Source: Xanthoparmelia taractica
Taxonomy: Eukaryota; Ascomycota; Lecanoromycetes; Lecanorales; Parmeliaceae
Length of the DNA: 46,910 bases
Assembly: GCA_033085395.1 (NCBI GenBank)
Contig: JANQBS010000285.1
Coordinates: forward strand, 1-46,910
Reading direction: 5' to 3'
Below the pieces are notes generated by a model. It saw only the letters and a program-made list of their open reading frames with translations, was not told the DNA's origin and did no database searches. The number at the start of each line of letters is the position of its first letter. The first letter of the stretch is position 1. Made by a program: the position numbers and the translations under genes. Shown piece by piece: positions 34,962-45,845 of this stretch.

Positions 34962-36608
34962 AATGTGTGGTGTGGATCCATGTTGGCAATAGTTGAAATC
35001 GTTGATTGTCAGGGCCATGCTGCAACAACTGCCAGGTCTGAACATAAAGTACAACAAATGTTGATTATGCGAAATAAAATATCAAACTGTCGGTTCGACT
35101 GATAGTGAAGTATATTTAAGAGATTCGCTCTGATTTGATATAGGGCTGAGGCCCAACCATAACATTCAGCCCTAGCAGAGAAGCCCTATAGCTCAGCCCT
35201 AAGACTAGATAATCGAACCAGGATCAAAACACTGCTGCACCATCAAACAACTAGAACCCGTCAATCCAACTATAATAAAGTAAGTACTTACCACACCGTC
35301 ACCAATACCGACTCATCTAACGAATATGACACATCCACCATCCCCGCACACATACCTACATCGACCCTACATTCTACATCGCTCTCGCTCTCGCTCTCGC
35401 TCTCACGCACATCACATCACATCAAAATTCACTAAACTACCTTACTTCTACACAGCAAGAAGAAAGACCAAAAAGGGAAAATCTCGCCCATAACTTATTT
35501 TCTTACAATATTGCTTTTAGCTTTCTACGACATCCCTTTTTGAAAACTTCATATTACCTTAGATTTTGATCTAGAGTAGTCTGAATAGCGCTTGAGCTTG
35601 AGCTTGAGCTTGAGGACGGTGGTTGCGTGGGGGGTTAGGTTTAGCTCCGGGGTTATGGGGTATGGGTACGCTGTTGTTAACTGTCTGTTGCGGTTCTGTG
35701 ATGGGGTTGGGGGTGAGGATGGGGGTTGAGGTTGAGGGTTGAGGGGTGAGGGGTGGGTGTCAGAGTGAGAGTGAGAGGGCCTTGGTGGCTGCGGGGAAAT
35801 GGGAAAAGGGGAGAATGTGTGTGATATTGGGGGGTGGTTGGTGGTATGCAGGCGTAAAGATTGGGAAGCATAGGTGTGTTTGTTTGTTTGTTCCTTTAAG
35901 GGGAGAGACACACAAGAGGTGCTGCCGCAGCATCCTTCGTACTCGGACCAAGCTTGTACGCATGCAGCTCGTCTGTGGTTTCGAAAATTGGCTCTCTGGC
36001 TTGCCTGTTCGGGATTCGACGAGGCGAGAATGACAGGGGTGGTAGGCAGTGAGTGCAAAGGCGGTCGTCGACTTATCCTGCTGGAAGACATTGTAGGAGC
36101 AGCGAAGACGCCAAGGTGCACTGGGCTAGAATGGGCTGATGAAGATCAGAGACGTATCTTCGGGAGATAAAAAGGTGCGTGACCTTGAGATACGTTATAA
36201 ATTGGCAGATGGTAGCCGCCATTTATCGAGATAAGGCGGTCGCTGCTGCATTGCGATCGCGGTGCAGCCATGTACGCCGACGTATACATACAGCCAGAGG
36301 GCTGTGCTTCCTTGGAGCTATATGACAATACTGTCAGGGACAACAATCTAACCGGATGCTCCCCCTCATCTAGCATAGCTTCGACGACGCATCATAACAA
36401 AATCTCTTAAAAAATTGCTGCATTACTGTTTTCGATTTCTCACGCTCTAAGGAATGGATGCTATCGTCGGAATGCAGCGCCTATTTTGAATGTGCGGATT
36501 GGTTCACATTCTTTTGCAATACAACAATAAACACGTCTTCAATCCAAAAGACGCGATGTTTGCTGTGATCATCATTCTATGCCATCTTCACTACGCGTCT
36601 CTGCTAAG
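34962..36608. other. Intergenic region with low-complexity sequence
   Basis: No supported gene. A 190-codon minus frame at 35549-36121 is largely Pro, Ser, Thr and His encoded by a G-rich plus strand (35630-35780) and is probably spurious. A small inverted repeat (TATAGGGCTGAG at about 35141 and CTCAGCCCTA near 35190) could form a hairpin, and a TCTCGC microsatellite lies at about 35379-35404. Confidence 0.45.
35379..35404. repeat. TCTCGC-type microsatellite
   Basis: About four tandem 6-bp units of the CGCTCT type, in an intergenic stretch. Confidence 0.75.
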
Positions 36609-39471
36609 ATGGGGTACTCAAATTTGAACTCAGTCATTTGCGGCTTACTATTACCTGCTATAGTTGTTGGTCAACACGTGGTTACCGTGTCTGTTGGTAC
36701 TTGTTTGCCCGGTCTGGAGTCCACGCCTTTCATCGCTACGGGTGGCCCTGGCCCCTCCGCCACAGGCGTTTTGCCTGCCAAATCGTGCGTTACTTGAATT
36801 TGCCGTTGACAATAGGCTCATCTAACCTAGAGCAGGGAACTGAATGTCTCGGTATCAGCCCCTGGTACTCCCTCGTCAACCCCGGCAGGCTTCTTGATCA
36901 GCTACCAAGCCCCAAGTAACATCAGACTGCTCCGTCGTGATGTCGAAATGTTCCCTACCCTAGAAGGTCAATCAACAAGCGCTTGCATTCATTCGCCACT
37001 GTTTAATGTGGATCCAGCCGGGCAGTTATCGGTAGTAAATGCTGGGACATCTATGACTTACTCCACCTCTCCGGGTATATTATCAGCGCCCTTTGCTCCC
37101 TCTAGCGAAATTGGCAATATCTCTACAACTTGGCAATTGGTTGGAGGCACACTGTCATGGAAGAACAGTCTTTTTTCCAATGGCACTGCTACTTTGTGCA
37201 CCGACGCTACGGGCATGGTTCAGGCATATTTTCTAGCCACGATCCCAGATGATTGTACGCCTATATCCTTGACGCAGGCATCAGGTCAGTGAAATTCCCC
37301 ATTCGGATAACGAGCTGCAAAATTGACAATGTCAAGTATCTACGTGCCCAGGGTATTTCCAGGCCAATCCGAACGGTCAACTTGCCCCGTTTACCCCTTC
37401 GCCTTCCAGTCTTGGCATGACTTCCTTAACTGACATGTCTCCCTCAACGGGCGTGGCAACTGGTCAAGACGTTGGGCCCACAGGATTCAGCTCCTCTTCA
37501 ACAAGCTTTTCAACTAGCCAGATGACCGGCTCATCAGAATCTGAACTTCCCTCAACAAACGTGGTAAATAGCCAGAGTATCAGCTCGTCAATCTCCGACT
37601 CTTCCACCACAAGCGTAGTAATTAGCCAGAGTATCAGCGCATCAAGCTCCCAGTCTTCCACTACAAGCATGGTAACCAGCCAGAGTATAAGCTCGTCAAG
37701 CTCGCAATCTTTTACAACGAGCGTGGTAACCATTCAGTATATCAACTCATCAAGCTCCGAGTCTTTCACAACAAGCGTGGTAGCTGTCCAGAATATCAGC
37801 TCATCAGCCCTCAGCTCTCCTCCAATAAGTGTGGTAGCTGTCCAGAATATCAGCTCATCCGCCCTCGGCTCTCTCTCAACAAGTGTGGTAATTGGCCAGA
37901 ATGTCAGCTTATCAGCCCTCGGCTCTCCCTCAACAAGCGTGGTAACCGGACCGAGCGCTAGCCCACCGAATTTCGAGTCTTCTTCAACAAGCGTGATAAT
38001 TAGCCAGAGTACCGGCCCCTCAAGCTCCGTTTCTTCGTCCCAGTTGATTACTTCGTCTTCCAACGCCCCCTCAACTGTCGGCAATGGAAGCTCCATCCTA
38101 CCATTGCCCGCCACTTCCGCAAGCTCCTCTGCGAATTCCGTTGTTGCAAACTCTTCTACTTCTATTGCATCAGTAATTACTTCGTTCGTACCGAATATCT
38201 TGAGCTCAACAAACACGCCGTCCAGTATAAGTGCGTCCTCGATAATCAGCTCTTTATCTAGCAACGTCGTATCTTCGATAGCAGCAACGTCCTCAGGGAG
38301 CAGCTCATCGTCGTCATCGTCCTCGCCGTCGTCTGTATTTGGATCAGGATTAGGAACGTCATCTTCAGTGCCTACTAGTTCGGCAACGGGTTCGCCTACC
38401 AGCGCTGGTATATCCTCATCCACTTCGCCATTCGTTCAGGTCAATATCACGTCTACCATTAGCTCCGGTTCATCACTGTATACAACATTTCTGGGTTCCG
38501 CGAGCCAGACAGTGATCGAGGAAATCGTGCAACCAACGCCTTTTACAACTACAATATTTTCAGGAACAAATTTCTATACCAGTAGCACAATATTACCAGA
38601 CGGGCAAGAAGAGGTCGAATTTATTGAGCCAGCGACCACGACTACAACGGTTGTTTCAGGATCAAGTTTCTATACCAGTAGTACAATGCTTCCTGATGGG
38701 CAAGTAGAGGACCAAGTTATCGAGCCTGCGACCACGACTATAACAATAGTCTCAGGATCAAGTTTCTACACCAGTACTACAGTACTTCCTGACGGGCAAA
38801 CAGTGGTTGGAATTGTTGAGCCAGCGACCACGACCACAACTTCATATACAGCTACCACTACCATATTTACAGCCACAAACACAGGCGTCAACGGCCAGGT
38901 CACAGTCTCGGTGGTTGAGCCTACCCCAGGCATGCAATACTTTGGGTTCCAAGACCCGTCAGATTCTCTAAGGTCGACAAAGCCGGATGCGTCGAGATTC
39001 AACAACAACGCCTCCCAGATTGATGTTGGAGGTGCTTTTCCGGGCGACATCAACTTCTACACCGATGGCAGTGGTTACTACCAATTTCCAGGTCAAACGA
39101 CTCAGACGAATGCGGCCAACTACGTTGTGGTGTTCGAAGGATACTTCTATGGACCAGCAGGAGATTACGCCGTCACTATGAGCACCCAGACCGATGATTA
39201 CAGCTTTCTCTGGATGGATTCAAGCGCCTATAGCGGCTGGACGGACAATGACGCCTATATCACAGAAAGCATTGCGGGAGGTTATACACAGAATCATACG
39301 TTTACTCTTACAGCTGGCGAGTTCGTGCCGTTGACTATCATGTGGTTTAATGTATATGAGTCAGGTGGAGTGAGATTCTGGATCTACCCACCTGGAGGAG
39401 GGGTCGTCACGGACACTACTGGGTGGTTGGTTCAACCGTATGCCGGCGACGCGTTCGAATACCATGTGTAG
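36609..39471 (+). CDS. Secreted GLEYA/PA14-type adhesin with tandem repeats, 919 aa
   Basis: Probable cell-wall or secreted adhesin. Exons are 36609-36784, 36836-37284 and 37337-39471; the 51 and 52 bp introns (donors GTGCGT and GTCAGT) keep one frame. An in-frame ATG at 36579 would add ten residues, but starting at 36609 leaves a better signal peptide (hydrophobic residues about 9-21). Residues about 30-210 form a Cys-containing N-terminal domain seen in fungal wall proteins. A Ser/Thr-rich region follows with about nine 18-residue repeats (TSVVxSQSISSS type) and then four 32-residue repeats (GSSFYTSSTMLPDGQ type). The C terminus (about 740-919) has the beta-sandwich signatures of a GLEYA/PA14 lectin domain: QYFGFQDP, FYTDGSGYYQFPG, YAVTMSTQTDDYSFLWMD and FVPLTIMWFN. 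There is no GPI tail. The ligand, probably a glycan, cannot be deduced. Confidence 0.88.
37551..38036 (+). repeat. 54-bp coding tandem repeat, about nine units
   Basis: Within the adhesin, units of 54 bp encode 18 residues each of the form TSVV-x-x-Q-x-I-S-S-S. Early units keep SQSISSS while later ones drift to VQNISSSAL and beyond. Such coding repeats often change in number between strains. Confidence 0.85.
38529..38916 (+). repeat. 96-bp coding tandem repeat, four units
   Basis: Four units encode about 32 residues each, with the core GSSFYTSSTMLPDGQ and ending in a V/I-E-P motif. The fourth unit is the most divergent. The unit lies just before the lectin-like domain. Confidence 0.8.
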
Positions 39472-40424
39472 ACAAATTTGTGGAGGCCGAGCGAGGCTAG
39501 AGTAGGTACGTGGGCAAAGCATCAATTATAATATATAGATTTTACCCATAGAGAGGTCTGACAACATTCTTAAAGAATAATTCAAAGTGATTGTGGGTAA
39601 GATCACGTTTTTACTCTTATGATTGTGATGAGACATCCCAGTATGGACTGCGTACTGCGCTTTATGGCGCTTTATCACTCCAGCTGGATCGCTTGTTTAC
39701 CAGCCTGCGTATCACACTGCTGGCTAAATAGGTTGAATCAACAGGAGAAATTCTAACCCCCCTTTGCTTTCCTCTCAAGTCACACCAGGCCCGCACTACT
39801 TGAGGCAAGCATCCAAGAAAGTAAGTGAAGAATCCATAACGTCCGCCTAGGGAAGACATATACATATCTGAGATACATACGGTAGCCAGCACTATCCCTT
39901 TCTATCCACGAACCTGGTTGGTCCGTCCCCATCCGTGTCCCAATACTGGGTATCTAGCTCTATACAGTATACCTAGTGGTTTCCTGGTCTCACTCGGTCA
40001 TCGCGTGGATTGATCCTGACATCTTTTATGATGGGTCTTGTTAGTTGTATAGATATTTAGGTTACGTAATGGTACCGGGGGGGGAAATGAAGGAGAAGAT
40101 TGCTATGCGTGTGTGTTTACTGTTTCCTGTGTGAAGAGGATGGTTGTACAAATGGCATCTCGATTACTGTTATAATTACCAAGGCAAGGCGAGATGCTGG
40201 CATCGGATTTACCGGTGATAAGGCAACCGTAAATTACTTCCGCCTGGTGGGTTCGCGTAGCCAGTCAGTTGCCTTTGCTTCCAAATTTATCTCACTGTCA
40301 GCGCTACTTCTCATCATTGCAAGTCAAGTAATCCGTTCAAGTTAAAAAGAAGCCTGTTTTTGATAGACGACCTTTTCATAGGTAGACAGTCGTAAACCGA
40401 AACCCCAAAAGACAAAAAACAATT
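39472..40424. other. Intergenic region, no supported gene
   Basis: Between the adhesin and the tRNA gene. Frames below 85 codons have no domain. A run of G (about 40078-40084) is the only striking composition feature. Confidence 0.45.
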
Positions 40425-40512
40425 TTCCCTAACGGGGAATCGAACCCCGGGCTTGCCGGGCCCCAACTTTTGAGATGAAAGCGGCAGATGTTAACCACTA
40501 CACCATTAAGGA
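40425..40512 (-). tRNA. tRNA-Glu (UUC) with a 16-nt intron
   Basis: Read on minus, the sequence folds as a cloverleaf. The acceptor stem pairs 40512-40506 with 40432-40426 (one G-U pair), with discriminator base A at 40425. The D arm GGTGTAGTGGTTAAC matches fungal tRNA-Glu. The anticodon stem TGCCG (40486-40482) pairs with CGGCA (40458-40454) only if 16 nt (40475-40460) are removed. That interval begins one base after the anticodon, the canonical nuclear tRNA intron position. The anticodon is TTC at 40479-40477, preceded by T33. The T arm is CGGGG-TTCGATT-CCCCG. Mature length is 72 nt without CCA. The cytosolic type is inferred from the intron. Confidence 0.93.
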
Positions 40513-41162
40513 CGTCATGTAAATAATTTTACTACATTGAAATATAACATCATTGGACGACAAAAGAAACCACCGTACAAGGACCGTGATTGTTCATAGT
40601 CGCGTTCCCACATGAAAATTTGTCCTAAGCTCAAACCCATCGCGCTGCCGTGTTGGATTGGCCACACACGAAGATGGACTAATACAGATTGATTTGTCGG
40701 CATCCTGAAGCAACCTTTTAAGCATGTCGCGTCGAGAGAAAATGTGATGCTAGAGTGAAAATCTGTACTTTGTGGGTCTACGGGAGATGCGAGCCATAAA
40801 GAGCTACCACTGGTACGGAAGATAGGGAGTAGTTCGCGGAGAGGGGTCCAGCAGATAAATACCGTCTACGTGTATCGAGTATGCGATGTAGGGGGGAATT
40901 GAGTATGTTCAACACATTTGTTTACATTTGAAGAAATAAGATCCTCTTTTTTCCGATTACAAATCAGTCTGGAGAGTTTCTGCTAGCTATGTAGAAAATA
41001 CTATATATCCTTCAGTATCGTTATTATTATTTAGTGTCGAAAATTTTATATATTTTCATCCAGCGTGTGCGTTGTATTGCAAGACTGTTCATTAAAATAG
41101 TCGCTACTTGGTCTGAAAGACACTTGGACGTGAGCGTAAGCCTAAGGCCGAGTCTAAAGATA
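40513..41162. other. Flank between tRNA-Glu and the AT-rich element
   Basis: No supported gene. AT content rises from about 40.9 kb toward the element boundary at 41163. Confidence 0.45.
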
Positions 41163-41204
41163 TACGTATTCCCTAGGATATGCAACTCCCTGGGATATGA
41201 AACA

Positions 41205-41216
41205 TTAGGGTTAGGG
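41205..41216 (+). repeat. Telomere-like TTAGGG dimer in the left inverted repeat
   Basis: Two tandem TTAGGG units sit at the inner side of the left inverted repeat. The mirror copy (CCCTAACCCTAA, 44168-44179) is in the right inverted repeat. TTAGGG is the telomere unit of most filamentous ascomycetes. Here it is part of the element end rather than a telomere. Confidence 0.85.
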
Positions 41217-42183
41217 CTAACATTATTAAAATGTTAACATATTATTAAAACTCTATAATAACTTAGTATTATTATAATATATAATATTTCTTCTTTATTA
41301 CTAGTAAATAAGAATCTAAATTATTATATTTTTGATTTTATTAATCTTTTAATTCGTGGAAATACTATTAATACGTCTTCTTCTTCTTTATCTTCTTCTT
41401 TCTTTTCTTTTATTATTCTTCTTCTATTACTTTCGCCTCTTCTATCTCTTTCGTCTCTTTTATCGCGCTATTATTATTATAATAAAATTTATAATAAAAT
41501 TTAGAATAAGATTTAGAATAAAATTTAGAATAAGATTTATAAAGTCTAAGATAAAGAGAGTATTATTAATATTAATAAGTCTAATATAATAAATATATTT
41601 ATTATTTTTTTTATCGAATTTCTATCTCTCTTAATATCTTTAAATAAATATAATTCGAGATATAATAATCTCTTAAATTTCTTTTTAAATTATTTAATAA
41701 TAAGATCGTTTAATCGCTATTAAATAATCTTAAGATTTAAAATCTATTCTTCGTCTTAATATTCTTATTTACGCTTAATCTTATTCTTTTTTCGTTAATT
41801 CGTCTATATTAAATCGTTATTAAAGCGAAGTTATATACTTTATTAAGTTTTTCTAATAGTATTAAATTATAGTTTTTAATCTTAATTTCTTAAATTAGCT
41901 AATTAACTTACTTTACGTTTATTAAAGTATTATTAGACGCTATAATCGTGAATTTAAAGGGCTTAATTAAATTTAATTTCTCTAATTCTAGTACTTTAAG
42001 TCTTAATTTATTTAGAATAATCTATAATTATATTAAGAATAGCTCGCTTTTCTATTACGCATATTCGATATTCTATTTCGTTATAATATTCTTTCTAGTT
42101 ATTTAAATTAATAGAAAAAAATTCGTTTTATTTATTGTGTAACTTTCTTTATATCGTATATTTTCTTCGAGATATTTGCGATT

Positions 42184-42454
42184 CGGGTCGGAAAGGTGTG
42201 GTATATTTGATGGTATGGGACTAGTTTTTCGAATACCATATCGAAAGGTATAGGATATCCCATACTCCCATTGGGTTTTTAATAAATATATTACATGATA
42301 TTTTTTTATATTCTAAAAATAAGTAAAAAGCTTAAGCGAACGCTTATGTAATTATAAAATTCTATAAATAGATTAAAAAGATATAATTTTTTAACAAAAG
42401 TTGAAAAAAGTTGAAAACGACTATGTTCAACAGATATTACACCTTTCCGACCCG
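42184..42454. mobile_element. Nested small inverted-repeat element (MITE-like)
   Basis: The left end CGGGTCGGAAAGGTGT (42184-42199) is the exact reverse complement of ACACCTTTCCGACCCG at 42439-42454, giving a 271 bp unit with 16 bp perfect ends inside the larger AT-rich element. A further end-like sequence, CCTTTCCGACCCG, lies at 42752-42764, so an outer or second copy may extend to there. The same left sequence recurs at 46678, showing that the unit is dispersed. Confidence 0.72.
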
Positions 42455-42879
42455 TAGCTAGAATAATGGCTAGAATACTTAATAATATGATAATAAAGTG
42501 AAGTAATGACTAGAATAATGGCTAGAATACGTTCGCATGATTCTATATAGAGTAACTTCTTCTATATATAGTATATTTCTTATACCTCTGCATATAACAT
42601 GAAATATTTCTACATATACCAGAAATTTCTCAGATCATTTCATAATATCAGCACGTCTCCCAGATTATTTCATAAAAATCAAATAATATAGTCTTAATAT
42701 CATATTATACCATGATATGGTATCGACACCCTATATCCCAGACCATCCCAGACCTTTCCGACCCGTAATTATAGATTAATATATCTTATAATTTAGTCTC
42801 TATTCTAGATATATATGTATATGCAAGAAATATATATCTTCGAGAGCACTATATATATAGATCTCACATTATTAGTTAG

Positions 42880-43130
42880 CTCTTTATTCGAATTCTTCTC
42901 ACTTAAAGTAATCGTATTCTTTTATCTTACTTATTTACGCCTATATATAGCTATCTAATTATATACTTCAGATCTATATCGCATAGATATAGGGAGTTTT
43001 CTAGCGCTAAGACACGTTCAGGGATTTATTTTAGGCCTGCTAACGACCTAGCTAAGCCTATTAACTATTAACCTTAGCGTTGGGACGACCCAACAAATTA
43101 TCTATAGTATTACTTGATCCCGATGTGTAT
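42880..43130 (+). mobile_element. Possible LTR-retrotransposon remnant
   Basis: A less AT-rich island inside the AT-rich element contains GTTGGGACGACCCAACA followed by sequence with partial resemblance (ATAGTATTACTTGATCC) to the primer-binding region after Copia-type LTRs. Termini TGTTGGG...CCCAACA are common for such LTRs, but I cannot find the other LTR or any gag-pol frame. Weak call. Confidence 0.2.
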
Positions 43131-44663
43131 GTCTTTATGAATGAGAACACTAACTAATAAATAATTAAATCGTATAGTTAAGCTATATACGAAGATATAT
43201 AAAATCTTTAATAAAAAGATAAAGAAGAGCTTAAAATAAGTACGAAGTTTAAGCTAATTAGTTTTAAAATACGCTCTAAAGTCGCTCTTTTATAGTAGAC
43301 TAATATAAAGTCTTATTTAATATTTATTCGATCTTTTTATTTAAATTCTTTTCTATACTTCGCGATAAAGAATATAGTATTATTATTATTAATTATAGCT
43401 ATATATAAACATAGTCGAAGCTAGATATATATCTTATCTATCGTCGAGAATATATATCGATAATATCTAATAGACGTCGTCGCCGTTAGATCTCTTTAAT
43501 GTAATCGTAATTTTTACTATTTAAGTTAATACTAAGATATTCTTATTATCTTACTTAATTATTTATTATCTTACTTAAAGCGAGATATATATTATAACTA
43601 GCGACGAGCGTATACTATAGTAAGTTTAAAGACGTGTGACTACTTGTAGATCTCGACGTCGAGACTTTATTTCTCGCTAATTATTCTTATCTCAATCGAT
43701 ATCTATATCGTATAATCTCACTCTCACATTAGAAGTTATATCCTACGACTATATATACGTGCCATACACGTGCTATACACGTGTTATGATCTCTACGTAC
43801 GATATAGTAATCTCTATAGCGTTTCGAATTATTAAAAAAGATTAATATTTGGAAGCCTATTAAGAATCAAGTTAGTAATTATAATATTATAATATTAGGT
43901 TAATACGAATAGAATTAGAATAATGAATTAAATAGTACTCCTAAGAGTAAGTAGATTTTAATTATCTTATTTAAGTCAAACGAGATAATTTTAACTATTA
44001 AATTTTTTTATTATTTTCACGAAATATTATAAAATTTAGTGATTTTTAAACGCACCTGGTAATAGCAAAGGTCATTTTACTATATCACACGGCCTCGAAT
44101 AATAATAACGTTCTAATCAAGTAGATTAATTAAAATTAATAGAAAACGTTACCAGTAGCGGACGTAGCCCTAACCCTAATGTTGCATATCCCAGGGAATA
44201 CGTATATAAAATCTTGGCATTTCTAACTGCCGCTTTTGCTTGTCACAGGACAAAAGGCGGCATAGAGAATTCAACTAGGCAACACTGAAGCACGAGAATA
44301 AGTGGAGAACAACCAGGCAAGAGATGCTGCTGCTGACGCTCGTCATGACTTTTCAAGCCTTGTTTTGGGCCGACGACCACGACGGGGAAACATTCTATCT
44401 TACAGCGTTGTTGACCCTTTTTCGCTTGGAGGTTACATTCTATAAGAGTAATACCACATGACTCCAGCCGGGATTACCACCGCTCCCAGGTTCACACCAA
44501 TCTTCTTCACGGCTATTGTAAGGGTGTACCACTGTTGGAAATCAGCATCTCAGCCCTATTTTGCTTGGCATGTACTAGAAGTAGCACTCCACTCTTTAGA
44601 TGATTCAATCAAGCCGTCATCAAATTCCAATAACCACCATAATTTTGCATGGTCCTCGATAAT

Positions 44664-45534
44664 CTACTCCGGCGTATTCGTATAGGGATAGGCCTCGCCC
44701 TTAGAAACGGGTTTGTCGAGGAATTTGCAAAGAGGTTCACATCCACCTTTTGGGTTGAACTCGAAAGGCTTTTCCTTTGGCACGACCCTTCGCACATGCT
44801 CGTAATGGTCATGAAAGGTCTGGGCGAGCTTTTGACGGTCGTTGAGGTTGCCACCGGTACATAGGTCCATGGAATAGTTCAGAAGCTTCCAGTAGGGACC
44901 AACGTTGACCTTTTGATGAGTGAGAGTATTAGCTTGGGCTTCAGATCGGATGCAGCGATGGTGGTATACCTACAGGTTCGAAAGGAGCTATGTAGTTGAA
45001 CGATTTCCAGCTTAAGAGCCTCAATATTGTTCTTTCCATTGATCGCAACCAGCTGTCCACGTCGCGGTGGGAAATAACGACCTTGGCGTTCGGATAAGCA
45101 GCGAGAAGCTCATCGATGAACATGGTGCAAGGAAGGTCAAGGACTGCCTGTAACAACATTAAGACTTTGCTGTCAGCAAGAGACTGAGGGGAGGGGGGCT
45201 CTTACGTTGTAGTGCCCAAGCAGTTTGTCGAACTCGTCCTTCCCGCACGGTCGTCCTTCGCCCCCATATTTTGCTCTGGGAGCTTCAAGCCAGTATGGGA
45301 AGGTCTTGGTCTTGCCAGCCTCCAGCGTGTGGTAGGCTTTGAGCCCAAGCGTCTCCAAGCCCTTTTGCAAGGCTGCGAATTTTCAGCTATACTTTTCTCT
45401 CTACCAAATTAGACTGCATTATACATACAGATCGTGCCAGTCCGTGCAAATCCCGTGGCAAGCACCTCCATCTGCTCTGGTCGCGGGGACAGTGGTGGCA
45501 GCGCATCAATCAGCATTTTCTTTTGAGAGGGCAT
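44664..45534 (-). CDS. Sulfotransferase-like P-loop protein, 230 aa, probably C-terminally truncated
   Basis: Fungal Sulfotransfer_4-like family, often annotated only as P-loop NTP hydrolase. Four minus exons: 45534-45429, 45372-45206, 45147-44974 and 44909-44664; introns are 56, 58 and 64 bp with GTATGT, GTAAGA and GTAGGT donors, and all junctions keep frame. Features in order: MEVLATGFARTGT, the P-loop-like PAPS-binding start; LETLGLKAYH; CGKDEFDKLLGHYN; DLPCTMFIDELLAAYP; VVISHRDVDSWLRSM, a typical sulfotransferase strand and helix; GPYWKLLNYSMDLC; and CEPLCKFLDKPV near the end. The frame stops at TAG (44664-44666) right after YPYTNTPE, yet the same frame continues with IIEDHAKLWWL, which resembles the downstream helix of longer family members. 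The stop is therefore probably a nonsense mutation. The gene lies only 460 bp from the AT-rich transposon block. True substrate unknown. Confidence 0.75.
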
Positions 45535-45777
45535 CCTTGCCCATCAGTCCTACAATATCACATTGAAGTGATCTTGGGCGGTGCGGAATGCTGATATCTG
45601 AGGAGAAAAGTACGATAGATCTCATGGGTGACGGGCCGGGTTGGGGTTACAGGGTTAGATGATTTTATATTTCTATCAGTAAATGCTGAGGGTATGCAGT
45701 TTTTCTACCCCGACTAGACAACGACAAGAAACCACTTCACCATTGTATCAGCGCCATTACCCTCCATCGTTCGGCAT

Positions 45778-45813
45778 GTCTCGACTTGCGCAGGCCGCTG
45801 GTTTAATTCCTCG
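45778..45813 (+). CDS. Possible first exon of an unknown gene
   Basis: An ATG at 45778 follows a C/T-rich upstream stretch and opens a short coding run (MSRLAQAAGLIPR) that meets a consensus donor GTAAGT at 45814. The MITE-like element and AT-rich DNA follow immediately, and I find no downstream exon, so any such gene is lost or cut. Divergent to the sulfotransferase-like gene. Very short, so weak. Confidence 0.2.
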
Positions 45814-45845
45814 TAAGTTCAAATGTATATATACTTAGAATAAAG

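Larger units (their letters stand above)
41163..44204. mobile_element. AT-rich DNA transposon-like element with TA-flanked inverted repeats
   Basis: The two ends are inverted copies. The right end (44165-44204, 40 bp) read on minus starts TACGTATTCCCTGGGATATG and runs to GGGCTA. The left end (41163-41219) starts TACGTATTCCC and ends with the same bases, but contains one extra 17-bp unit (TCCCTAGGATATGCAAC next to TCCCTGGGATATGAAAC). Both ends are flanked by TA (41161-41162 and 44205-44206), as expected for Tc1/mariner or Fot1/pogo insertion. The 2.9 kb interior is extremely AT-rich with no open transposase frame, consistent with RIP decay. It hosts at least one smaller inverted-repeat element. 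The superfamily is inferred from the target site only. Confidence 0.75.

Noticed and set aside
35549..36121. 190-codon Pro/Ser/His-rich minus frame
   Set aside because: Low-complexity product of a G-rich plus strand; no signal peptide or motif, and no homologue recognised.
37734..38423. 229-codon acidic minus frame
   Set aside because: Antisense shadow of the adhesin repeat region.
41205..41216. A true internal telomere or chromosome end
   Set aside because: Only two units, mirrored at 44168-44179 as part of paired inverted ends, with ordinary genes on both sides.
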